Source of the DNA: an uncultured Brachyspira sp.
GTDB lineage: Bacteria > Spirochaetota > Brachyspiria > Brachyspirales > Brachyspiraceae
Reading direction: 5' to 3'
Assembly: GCF_944393015.1 (NCBI RefSeq)
Contig: NZ_CALXYQ010000026.1
Coordinates: 1-46,170, forward strand
Length of the DNA: 46,170 nucleotides
The notes under the pieces are model-generated. The model worked only from the letters and a program-made list of their open reading frames with translations. It was not told the DNA's origin and made no database searches. Of this stretch, positions 36,821 through 45,204 are shown piece after piece. The number at the start of each line of letters is the position of its first letter. The first letter of the stretch is position 1. Made by a program: the position numbers and the translations under genes.

Positions 36821-38074
36821 TTAAAACCTTATATTTATAGGTATAAAAGAAAGTGCAAATTGCTTTGTAAATATACCGTACTCTATAGCAAATGACTGAT
36901 AGAATATATCAAAATGGAAACCAACTCTCATATCATAAAGCTGATAAGACATTTTATCCTTAGAATTTGGTACATATAAATCATCAACTGTTATTTTATG
37001 CTCAACAATATTTGCATAGCTTCCTATACCATTTACTCCAACTTTTGACTCTAAACTTCCATATATAATGTCAGCACCCACAGAAAAATAAACAGCTAAA
37101 TATTGTATAACAGGCACCTTCTCCTGCATTTTAAATCCGAATACTAATTTAGGACTTAAAGCAAAAGTTTTCCATTTTGATTCTAAAAAAGCATTTCCAT
37201 TGAATACTACACCTGTATCAGTTCCGCCATTATAACCTAAATAAAGAGGCACATATACATTTCTATTATTGGCAGCTAATTTTAAATTTCCTTCATCATA
37301 GTTAAAGTCAAATCTTAAATCTCCGAAGAAATATTTAGTTCTGAAAAGATAAGCCTTTAATGAAGCACCTACATTCCAACCAAGCGACTCTATTTCAACA
37401 TCATTCACAACAGCACCGTAAATCTCTTTAAATCCTAAAGAAATACCTCCTCTAAGAGTTAAAGCCAAAGGTACAGGTCCAAGATTAACCTGCAAATAAG
37501 CATTTATATGAGGTATAGGAAGTATATCCAAAGCCTTTGCCAATGAATCATAATCATTTTCTCTTTTAGGAGGATTTTGTATATCATTTATATGCAATAA
37601 TGGAGCATCACTATACAAGTTAATTCCGAAACTTCCTATAGGCGTATGCATAGGTATAAGAAGTCCTGTATTATTTCCGGAAGCTGCATTAAATGCCACC
37701 TTATTTTTTAAAGCATTAATTACTACTGTAGCAGTACCCTGCTGCATATTAGCAACTTCTAAAAATCCCAATGTAGTACCAACTAATAATATAACAGATT
37801 CATTTGTAGTAGTATCCAAAACTTTTTCAGGATTCTGTATTATAGTAAGAATTTCTCCAAATGTAAAACTTTTTATTCCGTCATCGAAAAGCTGATTCAT
37901 TTGTTTGCTGTCAGTTAAAATATTCAATGTTTCTTTGGGAATATTATTATACATTCCTGTAGATTCTATATAAGCATTAATAAAAGTTTTATAATCGATA
38001 GTTGGAATAATCTGAGAATATAAATTGATGCTTATAATAATCATCATAAAAAATATTAAGTATACCTTTTTCAT
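36821..38074 (-). CDS. Large putative outer-membrane protein
   Basis: A 417-residue exported protein: signal peptide about 1-21 (MKKVYLIFFMMIIISINLYSQ), a helical N-terminal part to about 150 with an ILTIIQNPEKV segment, then a barrel-like region with many G, Y and F alternations and a terminal FIPINIRF ending in an aromatic. I start at 38074, where the signal peptide begins and GGG lies upstream; an ATG at 38119 would add 15 hydrophobic residues with no ribosome site. It resembles no family I can name. It is first in an operon with an OmpA lipoprotein and a second barrel. Confidence 0.72.
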   Translation of the reverse strand: MKKVYLIFFMMIIISINLYSQIIPTIDYKTFINAYIESTGMYNNIPKETLNILTDSKQMNQLFDDGIKSFTFGEILTIIQNPEKVLDTTTNESVILLVGTTLGFLEVANMQQGTATVVINALKNKVAFNAASGNNTGLLIPMHTPIGSFGINLYSDAPLLHINDIQNPPKRENDYDSLAKALDILPIPHINAYLQVNLGPVPLALTLRGGISLGFKEIYGAVVNDVEIESLGWNVGASLKAYLFRTKYFFGDLRFDFNYDEGNLKLAANNRNVYVPLYLGYNGGTDTGVVFNGNAFLESKWKTFALSPKLVFGFKMQEKVPVIQYLAVYFSVGADIIYGSLESKVGVNGIGSYANIVEHKITVDDLYVPNSKDKMSYQLYDMRVGFHFDIFYQSFAIEYGIFTKQFALSFIPINIRF

Positions 38075-38209
38075 AAGTAACCCAATAAATAATAAAAAAA
38101 CAAGTATGAATAAATCCATTAATAAAATAATTTTTTATTATATTTTAATATTAATTTAATTCAAGCTAATATAAAAATAAAAATTGCATTTAAATAAAAA
38201 TTACAATAA

Positions 38210-39907
38210 TCAGTATCTAAACTCCACAGTATAATGCGTAACAGCCTCATCAGGCATAATATACTCTTCGTAATTCTTCATAAAAGCATCCATCATATCA
38301 GCTCTAGCATCATAATACATAGCGTAAAGTATATCTTTACCATTAGGATGAGTTCCATCTCTGTACATTTTAGCTGTTCTTCTAATATCATTAATTACAT
38401 CAGGATATTGTTGTATTGGGTTCATTCCATCAAACATTTCCATTTTATAATAATCTACAAACTGTATTACTTTATTATTAATATTAAGCATAACGTTTTC
38501 ACCACCGCTTTGCCATACCATTAAATTATCTGTATAATCTATTGGGGTAATAAGCTTCCAGCTGTCATCCTCATTAGGTTTTTCTCTTGCTGCAAAAAAT
38601 TGATTCTTACCAGCTCCTTTCAAATGCCTTTCTGAAACAGTAAAATATTCTTCTCCTCTGTTATATGCCGCTTCTATTTCCTCATAAGGAGGCGAAGGAA
38701 AACAATAACTTTTTCCATTAAAATAATAAAAATTATAATCTGCATTATTTTCTGATTTATAATATATACCATTATCTAGTCTTACCCAATTAGGTTCTTT
38801 AGGTGTATGTATCCTTCTTTGTATAGGAAGAGTCATAAATTTTTGAACACCACCCCATATAAATTCTGCTTTATCATAAGCATCTGAATTAGGCTCTAAA
38901 GTCCAATTCACGCCGTCTGTAGTTGACCATATTCTCTTATCATCTGACAAACTTTCAGATTCTCGTATCCATTTATTAATAGAAGGATCATGTTTATAAT
39001 AGGTTCTATATCCTCCTGTAAAATATATTTTATCTTTATCATAACTAACTCCAACTCCGCTTCTTTCACCCCAAGGGGTATTTATTTTCTCCCAATTAGC
39101 ACCTACAGAAGTATCTTTGCTTTTATGTATCCTGTAATAATAATCTTTACTTACTGTATATGACGAAGCATTAACAGGTCTTGTTCCTGAGGGATTCTGC
39201 TCAAAAAAAGTTTCTGCTAATCCCATTACATATATATAATCTTTAAAATAAAGAACCTGATATACACTCATACCAAATTTACCTTGAAAACTTTCATTCG
39301 GATTATTAGGATTTGGTGTAGGCATTTTATATACAATATTATTTAAACGGCCTTGTTTCTGCCAATTAATTAAATCTGATGATGTATAATGTATATCATT
39401 ATATAATACAGAATAAATAAAATATTCATAACCCACTGAAATATTTGATATAGAACATTTTCCATAAACATCAGGATCATAATCAGGTTCATGTATTACT
39501 TTATCATCTTCTATTGCTGATATATCGTTTAATTTAATAAAATCACTCCAATCAATATTTTTAGCATATACATTTATATTTGCATTATTATCTATTTCTA
39601 AAATTACATTATTAGCTGTTCGATTTAATGTTTTACTTTTAGGGTCATAATTATACATACGATAAGCTGATATATACCATTTACCTTTATATTTAAACTT
39701 TCTACCAAAGAGTCCGAATACTTCTCCGTCTTTAGCAGGCATTGGGTTAACATCTATATGTCCGGGTATTGCATCTTCAGGTATTCTAAAATCAGTTGGA
39801 GGCGGTATATGTGTAGGGCTTAAAATATTAACCTTTTTACAGGACATTATAAAAACTATAATAATAATTAAAAAAAATGATATAAAGTATAACTTATTTT
39901 TCATCAT
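38210..39907 (-). CDS. Large lipoprotein with propeller-like (kelch/Asp-box) repeats
   Basis: A 565-residue lipoprotein: signal and lipobox IMSC with the lipid cysteine at C23, followed by a proline-rich stretch (SPTHIPPPTDFRIPEDAIPG). The body has repeated blade-like motifs: FGLFGRKFKYKGKWYISAY, YTSSDLINWQKQG, VGVSYDKDKIYFTGGY (kelch-like) and IWSTTDGVNWTLEP (Asp-box-like). It is probably a surface or periplasmic beta-propeller. No named family is recognised. The region upstream of its start contains a (TGGCT)15 tract about 375 bases away. Confidence 0.7.
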   Translation of the reverse strand: MMKNKLYFISFFLIIIIVFIMSCKKVNILSPTHIPPPTDFRIPEDAIPGHIDVNPMPAKDGEVFGLFGRKFKYKGKWYISAYRMYNYDPKSKTLNRTANNVILEIDNNANINVYAKNIDWSDFIKLNDISAIEDDKVIHEPDYDPDVYGKCSISNISVGYEYFIYSVLYNDIHYTSSDLINWQKQGRLNNIVYKMPTPNPNNPNESFQGKFGMSVYQVLYFKDYIYVMGLAETFFEQNPSGTRPVNASSYTVSKDYYYRIHKSKDTSVGANWEKINTPWGERSGVGVSYDKDKIYFTGGYRTYYKHDPSINKWIRESESLSDDKRIWSTTDGVNWTLEPNSDAYDKAEFIWGGVQKFMTLPIQRRIHTPKEPNWVRLDNGIYYKSENNADYNFYYFNGKSYCFPSPPYEEIEAAYNRGEEYFTVSERHLKGAGKNQFFAAREKPNEDDSWKLITPIDYTDNLMVWQSGGENVMLNINNKVIQFVDYYKMEMFDGMNPIQQYPDVINDIRRTAKMYRDGTHPNGKDILYAMYYDARADMMDAFMKNYEEYIMPDEAVTHYTVEFRY

Positions 39908-40471
39908 ATTATCCTATTATTGCAAGTATATAAATTTCATAAACTTCTATTACATCTAAATAAAAACTATGTCTATAATTTTATGCTATAAATATTATTT
40001 TGAATCCAATTATAAAATAACTAATACTCATACATTAATACGTAAAATTCAAAATATCCCCAAAAATTCATATTTTTATAATCATAATTTTTGTTAATAA
40101 AATTATTTTTCATAAAATAGTCCTTAAATTTATTAAGTAATTTTTTATTATTACTATCAATAAATTTTATTAAAATTTTATATTTATTAATACTATTTAC
40201 ATTCTTAATGATATAGAATATTTTGAATAAAATTAGGCAAATTTTTTTTGATAACTTATAAGAAACCGATTTTATATTATTGGCTTGGCTTGGCTTGGCT
40301 TGGCTTGGCTTGGCTTGGCTTGGCTTGGCTTGGCTTGGCTTGGCTTGGCTTGGCTTGTGATAGCTAAGCGAGAATCAAAAAATAACAAATCAAACATGTT
40401 TTTATTTTACATTATCAATATGATTTTTTCAAGCTGATTTTGTAATTAAATAAAAATTTATATGAAAAATA
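39908..40471. other. 564-base gap holding only an SSR
   Basis: Between the propeller lipoprotein start and the flavodoxin stop. Apart from the (TGGCT)15 tract at 40281-40355 I see only AT-rich sequence and no credible gene on either strand. The longest frame across the tract has no ribosome site. Confidence 0.6.
40281..40355. repeat. Pentanucleotide tandem repeat (TGGCT)15
   Basis: Fifteen perfect head-to-tail copies of TGGCT (AGCCA on the other strand), 75 bases, flanked by AT-rich sequence. At 60% G+C it contrasts sharply with its surroundings. Perfect repetition implies recent expansion or active slippage. Confidence 0.98.
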
Positions 40472-41029
40472 TCATTTATTTTGAAGTTCTTTAATCTTAT
40501 TTTTTATATCAACAACTATTTCCTCAATAGAAGTTTTATTAAGAAAATCTATTTTTTTGCCATAATTGTCTAATAATGCTTTTTCATCTTCTGTTTTTAC
40601 TGTTTTAGCAGATATTATTCTTTTAAGCATAAGCATCATCAATGCATGATGAAGTTTTAATTTATCAAAATCTATGCTTCCTCTTAAAAAATAAAATTTC
40701 ATATTTTCTTTTTCATCAGAATGGAAATTTTTATTAACATAATCATTATATAATTCTTTATCTTCAGGATTTCCAAGACCTACTATCACACAATATAAAT
40801 TTTTTCTTCCTTTTAATTTCTTATAGAACTTTTTTATGCCTTTAGCTGATGAAAGTTTACCTGCATATAAAGCACCTGCAAAAACTATAAAGTCATAAGT
40901 ATCTAAATTTTGAAAAGTTACATTATCTATGCCATAAAGATCACCATGAAGTTTATCGGCTATCCATTTAGCATAAGTTCTTGTAGTTCCGTATTTACTT
41001 TTATAAAGCACAGCAATTTTATTTGACAT
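40472..41029 (-). CDS. Flavodoxin-domain protein
   Basis: A 185-residue protein with a flavodoxin-like fold. The FMN phosphate-binding loop is YKSKYGTTRTYAKWIA near residue 9 (S-K-Y-G-T-T pattern), followed by YDFIVFAGALYAGKL (second loop) and a later NLYCVIVGLGNPED. The layout resembles the HemG-like or flavodoxin-domain family rather than classical electron-transfer flavodoxins; the redox partner is unknown. It is preceded on the minus strand by a perfect consensus promoter at the edge of repeat copy 2, only about 23 bases from the ATG. Confidence 0.85.
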   Translation of the reverse strand: MSNKIAVLYKSKYGTTRTYAKWIADKLHGDLYGIDNVTFQNLDTYDFIVFAGALYAGKLSSAKGIKKFYKKLKGRKNLYCVIVGLGNPEDKELYNDYVNKNFHSDEKENMKFYFLRGSIDFDKLKLHHALMMLMLKRIISAKTVKTEDEKALLDNYGKKIDFLNKTSIEEIVVDIKNKIKELQNK

Positions 41030-41051
41030 AAACTAATCCTATAAAAAATTA

Positions 41052-41080
41052 ATTATACCCAAACAATTATATTTTGTCAA
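41052..41080 (-). promoter_or_regulatory. Consensus promoter at edge of repeat copy 2, toward the flavodoxin gene
   Basis: On the minus strand TTGACA (41075-41080), a 17-bp spacer and TATAAT (41052-41057), an exact sigma-70 consensus. The expected start of RNA is near 41045, leaving about 16 untranslated bases before the flavodoxin ATG at 41029. Confidence 0.75.
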
Positions 41081-41363
41081 AATAAATTTTTTTAAATTTA
41101 AAATATTTGCAGGGCTTTGCCCCGCACCCCAGTTCTTTTATTGGTATAAAAGAACCAAAACAACTGCATTTTGAGCTAAAACTAATGTATTGTACCATAT
41201 TTAATACATATTCTTAAAATATAAAGTTATAGCAATTGCATTTTTCACTCTGCGTGATGCACCTTTAGGTATGGCAGCAACTTTGGCGAAGTCCGCAGAG
41301 CGTGTATGTCAAAAAAGTTAACAATAAAAATTGACAAAACGTATTTATTTCAGTAGTGTAATA
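41052..41363 (-). repeat. Dispersed intergenic element, copy 2
   Basis: About 310 bases with the same order of parts as copies 1 and 3: promoter edge, GC-rich hairpin at about 41109-41134, TTCTTTTATTGGTATAAAAGAA hairpin region, a segment around AATACATATTCTTAAAATA, CAATTGCATTTTT, then GC-rich modules (about 41248-41312) and a CAAAAAAGTTAA end. No gene. It lacks the two GC-rich insertions seen in the left half of copy 1. Confidence 0.8.
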
Positions 41364-41370
41364 TTATTAT

Positions 41371-41399
41371 ATTATAATAAAAATAAAAGACTTTGTCAA
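41371..41399 (-). promoter_or_regulatory. Perfect consensus promoter firing into repeat copy 2
   Basis: On the minus strand TTGACA (41394-41399), a 17-bp spacer and TATAAT (41371-41376). It begins 14 bases past the stop codon of the obg-radical SAM gene and would start RNA near 41364, at the far edge of the element. No gene lies immediately downstream, so a non-coding transcript or a long leader to the flavodoxin gene is expected. Confidence 0.65.
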
Positions 41400-41413
41400 A
41401 ACTATTTTTCATA

Positions 41414-43456
41414 TTAAAGATTAACAGAATAAGATAATACGCCATTAACAATCTCTTCCCTCACCTTTCCGCTTTCAACTAATTTCTTTAATAATTCATT
41501 TACTCTGCTCTCATCTTCATTGAAACTAATAGCTATCATATGAACTGTATCAGGCTGTCTTATTAAAAAATTTATTATATCTTCTTCAGTGATTTTTTTG
41601 GTATTTCCTTTTGCCTTATCGGATACACTTGGCACATCTATTTCAATACTGCAGTTCGCTTCAAAATATTTCTTTGCCTTTTCCATTTCTTCATCATTCA
41701 ATGCTTTAGCTTTTTCGTTTGAAGTTCTTCTAGTAGCTGTAACAAGCTGTACTCTATCAGGTTTTATTTTATTGACTATTTTTATTATATCATCAAGTTC
41801 TTCTTTACTGTCATTTATATCTTTAAGTAAAAATACTTCAAGCCAATACTCTCCTTTAAAAACTCTTCTAAACTCTATGAGTCCATTAACCATTTTATCA
41901 AAATCAATTTCTTTATTAGGCTGATCTATAAGTTTAAAAGTATCTATATTACCGGCATCAAGAGAAGGTATAACCAAATCGGCAATAAGCAAATCAGAAC
42001 GCATTTCCTGTTTATAGAGCAAAGAACCATTTGTTATAATGCATACAGGAATATCTGTTATTTGTTTTATTTCATAAATTAACTTTTTTAAATCCTTATA
42101 GAGTGTAGGCTCCCCAGAACCAGCAAATGTTATATAATCAATATTTTTATTATTAAGCAAAGCCTCTTTTAATTCATATATTATTTCATCAACAGAATAA
42201 TAATTAGCAAGATTAGTTTTAGTATTTTCTTCAGAACCTAATTGACAGTATATACAATTATAACTGCAAGTTTTATGAGGTATAACATCTATTCCTAAAG
42301 AATTACCTAACCTTTTTGAAACAACAGGTCCGAATACTCTTTTTGTTTTTAACTTTGATTTAGCTTTATTTTGATTGAGAAGTAAAGGCTCTTTAGTTTC
42401 TTTTTTAGTGTTATCATATCTTTCTTCATTTGCTTTATAAAATGCATTTGTTACTTTATCAAGAAGTTCACCGTCTAAACTAAATACAGACAAAGCAAAT
42501 ATTTCAGGCTCTTCATAATGAGTTTCTTTATTATTTTTATATTCTTTTTTTACTGCTTTTTCTATAGCTTTTACTTTTTCTTTTATCTCATCTTTTTCAA
42601 TCATATCAGTTTTATTTAGTACTATAATAGACTTTTTCTTTATTAATTCTTTACTATACTGCTTCAATTCATTTCTAAGTTTTTTATAAGTATCAGCTAC
42701 ATCTTCATCGGTTAAATCTATAACAAAGCATAAAGCACCTGTTCTTTCTATATGTCTTAAAAAAGTAAGTCCAAGACCTGCCCCTTCGCTAGCACCTTCT
42801 ATAATTCCCGGAATATCGGCAATAACAAAACTTCTTTCATAATCTAAATAACAAACACCCAAATTGGGAGTAAGTGTAGTAAATGGATATGATGCAATTT
42901 TCGGATTAGCTCTTGTAAGTCTTGCAAGCAAACTTGATTTACCAGCATTAGGCATTCCCACAAGTCCAATATCAGCAATAAGTTTAACTTCTAATCTTAT
43001 ATTTAATTTTTCACCCTCCAAACCATGCTGAGCATAGTCCGGTGCCTGATTAGTAGCTGTAGCATAGAATTTATTTCCTTTTCCGCCTTTTCCGCCTCTA
43101 GCAACAGTATAGCTTTGTCCGTCCTCTAGTAAATCAGCTAATATATTATTTGTATCTTCATCATAAACAACAGTACCAATAGGAACTCTTATAACAACAT
43201 CATCTCCCCTTTTACCATCGCTTAATCTAGCTCTTCCGGGTTCTCCGTCTCTAGCTCTGAATCTTTTTCTGCTTTTTATTTTACCGAAACTATTTATTCT
43301 TGCATCTACTCTAACGATAACATCTCCGCCGTCTCCGCCGTTTCCTCCGTCAGGACCCCCCATAGGTACATGAGCTTCTCTTCTGAAACTTACACTTCCA
43401 GCTCCTCCATGTCCTGCTTCTATCTCAAAACTTACTACATCTATAAATTGATCCAT
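41414..43456 (-). CDS. obg: Obg GTPase fused to a radical SAM enzyme
   Basis: A single 680-residue reading frame. Residues 1-160 are the glycine-rich Obg fold (GHGGAGSVSFRREAHVPMGG, GGNGGDGGDV). Residues 160-340 are the GTPase: G1 GMPNAGKSS (167-175), G3 DIPG (214-217), G4 NKTD (281-284). A lysine-rich linker follows at about 342-372. From about 373 comes a radical SAM domain of the COG0731 type, with KRVFGPVVSKRLGNSLGID, then C397, C401 and C404 in CSYNCIYC, and TFAGSGEPTLY. A winged-helix-like end is at about 617-680. The Obg C-terminal OCT domain is absent. Obg serves ribosome assembly; COG0731 proteins are relatives of tRNA wyosine synthases. AAGG precedes the ATG. Confidence 0.88.
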   Translation of the reverse strand: MDQFIDVVSFEIEAGHGGAGSVSFRREAHVPMGGPDGGNGGDGGDVIVRVDARINSFGKIKSRKRFRARDGEPGRARLSDGKRGDDVVIRVPIGTVVYDEDTNNILADLLEDGQSYTVARGGKGGKGNKFYATATNQAPDYAQHGLEGEKLNIRLEVKLIADIGLVGMPNAGKSSLLARLTRANPKIASYPFTTLTPNLGVCYLDYERSFVIADIPGIIEGASEGAGLGLTFLRHIERTGALCFVIDLTDEDVADTYKKLRNELKQYSKELIKKKSIIVLNKTDMIEKDEIKEKVKAIEKAVKKEYKNNKETHYEEPEIFALSVFSLDGELLDKVTNAFYKANEERYDNTKKETKEPLLLNQNKAKSKLKTKRVFGPVVSKRLGNSLGIDVIPHKTCSYNCIYCQLGSEENTKTNLANYYSVDEIIYELKEALLNNKNIDYITFAGSGEPTLYKDLKKLIYEIKQITDIPVCIITNGSLLYKQEMRSDLLIADLVIPSLDAGNIDTFKLIDQPNKEIDFDKMVNGLIEFRRVFKGEYWLEVFLLKDINDSKEELDDIIKIVNKIKPDRVQLVTATRRTSNEKAKALNDEEMEKAKKYFEANCSIEIDVPSVSDKAKGNTKKITEEDIINFLIRQPDTVHMIAISFNEDESRVNELLKKLVESGKVREEIVNGVLSYSVNL

Positions 43457-43558
43457 TTTATTATTACCTTGTTAATTAATTATTTTTAATTTATTGAATA
43501 TTAATTATATTATAAAAATATATTTTATCAATGCTATAAATATTGAATAAATAATCTT

Positions 43559-43866
43559 ATATATACCTAAACAACTATATTTTGTCAAAAATAAATTTAT
43601 ATTTTTGTTTTTATATCTGGGGCTTTGCCCCATACCCCAGTTCTTTTGTTGGCACAAAGAACCAAAAAGCCTGCATTTATTGTCTAAATTTAGGTTATGT
43701 CATATATTTAATAAGTATATATTTAATATAAAGTTCTAGTAATTGCGTTTTCGCAAAGCGTATCCGAGCTTGTCGAGGATATAGCTACTTTTTTGTGCGG
43801 CAAAAAAGTTGATAATAATTACATAATGTGTAGTAGTCGGCAAAATGAAATTGTTTCAGCATATAC
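43559..43866 (-). repeat. Dispersed intergenic element, copy 3
   Basis: About 305 bases in the 516-base gap between obg and the OmpA-domain gene. The left 89 bases are identical to copy 1. The GC-rich module at about 43750-43784 (CGCAAAGCGTATCCGAGC onwards) is a near-exact inverted copy of the module at 31121-31155 in copy 1. It ends with an ACTTTTTTG...CAAAAAAGT hairpin and a TTTCAG stretch. No gene. Confidence 0.8.
43560..43588 (-). promoter_or_regulatory. Outward promoter at edge of repeat copy 3, toward obg
   Basis: On the minus strand TTGACA (43583-43588), a 17-bp spacer and TATATA (43560-43565). Sequence and spacing match copy 1 exactly. RNA would start near 43553, about 97 bases before the obg ATG. 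Confidence 0.6.
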
Positions 43867-43972
43867 TAAAAGTTTAGTTTATAAAAAATTATTTTTTTAA
43901 TATTGCCAGACTATTACAAACAATCTATATGCCAAAACTTTTTATACATATATTTGATTAAATATAAATGCA

Positions 43973-45184
43973 TTATCTTAATTTGATTATGATATCAACT
44001 CTTCTATTTTTTCTTCTTCCGTCTGCTGTATCATTGGAAGCTATAGGTTCATCATCAGCGAAACCTTTATAAGATAATTTATCATGATCAAGATTAGGGA
44101 GCATATAATCTGCAACTGATTTTGCTCTTTTTTCGGATAATTGCTGATTATATTCTTTTTGTCCTGTATTATCAGTATGACCTTCTACTATGATTTCTCT
44201 GTCAGGATAAGTTTCTTTGATTGCTTTAATAACATTGTCTATAGTATTTTTTGCTTCCGGTTTTAAAGTATAAGAATCTGTATCAAAAAGAATCTCTCCA
44301 AGTCTTAATACCAAACCTTCAGGTACTGTATCTATAGTAACATTATCATCATTATAAAGATTATCTTCAAGTTTTTTTCTATTGTACTCTTCTTCTTCTC
44401 TTGTAATAGTATCATATATTTTATATGTACTTATAATATTCATTTTATACTGCAAACTAGCATAAGATAATTCTCTTCCGTATCCAAATAATATTTGATA
44501 TCTTTCCTGCTGAGATACAGGAATATTTTTTTCCATATCCCAAAGGAATGTACCATAATTAAAACCGTATATTCTTTCAGGATAACCTTTTCTTGAAAGT
44601 CCAGCCTGAAGCAAATCTTTATCAGTCATAATATGATATTGTATAACAGCATTTCTACTTCCGTCATCATTAGTTTCAACATTAGCAAATAAGTAATCTG
44701 AAGATAATGCCATTGTTAAATTAGGAGCATTATTTACTTTAACAATTTCTATAGACTCTCTGTTCCATGATTCAGTGAGTTTTACTTCATTATCAGGAAA
44801 AGTAGGAACATGTCTTACATTAGGCATAAAATAATTATAAGGAACTTCAAATTTACCATTAGTATGAATAATAAAATCGCTTGTATATTCTTCATCAAGA
44901 TGAAAAACTTTCTCACCTTTCATCATTCTAAATATTTTGAATACTCCGCTTACTCTATATCCGCCCTTTGGAGCTATGGCGATAACAGTTAAATCAACAA
45001 TGTTTCTTTCTTTGTATGTACTTGTTAATATACCATTTTCATAATATTCTACATCAGCTGTTTTAACTGATTCTATTCTTTTTCCTTTTTCTAAATTCCA
45101 ATAGAATTTATGACTTATTTCACAATTTAGAACATTGACAATTAAAATAGAAAATATAAAAACAAATAAACTAATTTTTTTCAT
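43973..45184 (-). CDS. Exported OmpA-domain protein
   Basis: A 403-residue protein with an N-terminal signal; C21 in VNVLNC may be a loose lipobox, so it could be a lipoprotein. Residues about 25-280 are a beta-rich region of unknown type. A canonical OmpA/MotB peptidoglycan-binding domain occupies about 290-403: LGEILFDTDSYTLKPEAKN, IIVEGHTDNTGQKEYN, LSEKRAKSVADYML and GRRKNRRVDIII, with the D and R residues that contact the peptide stem. It is probably a wall-anchored envelope protein. It starts 20 bases after the stop of the MCP gene, so they are probably co-transcribed. Repeat copy 3 lies downstream. Confidence 0.85.
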   Translation of the reverse strand: MKKISLFVFIFSILIVNVLNCEISHKFYWNLEKGKRIESVKTADVEYYENGILTSTYKERNIVDLTVIAIAPKGGYRVSGVFKIFRMMKGEKVFHLDEEYTSDFIIHTNGKFEVPYNYFMPNVRHVPTFPDNEVKLTESWNRESIEIVKVNNAPNLTMALSSDYLFANVETNDDGSRNAVIQYHIMTDKDLLQAGLSRKGYPERIYGFNYGTFLWDMEKNIPVSQQERYQILFGYGRELSYASLQYKMNIISTYKIYDTITREEEEYNRKKLEDNLYNDDNVTIDTVPEGLVLRLGEILFDTDSYTLKPEAKNTIDNVIKAIKETYPDREIIVEGHTDNTGQKEYNQQLSEKRAKSVADYMLPNLDHDKLSYKGFADDEPIASNDTADGRRKNRRVDIIIKLR

Positions 45185-45204
45185 AATATAAATATTTTAT
45201 AAAA

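Noticed and set aside
38075..38119. Longer outer-membrane protein starting at 38119
   Set aside because: It would put a second hydrophobic stretch before a normal signal peptide and has no ribosome site.
40281..40355. The (TGGCT)15 tract as a CRISPR array or as a coding repeat
   Set aside because: There are no spacers, and neither strand offers a frame with a start codon and ribosome site through the tract.
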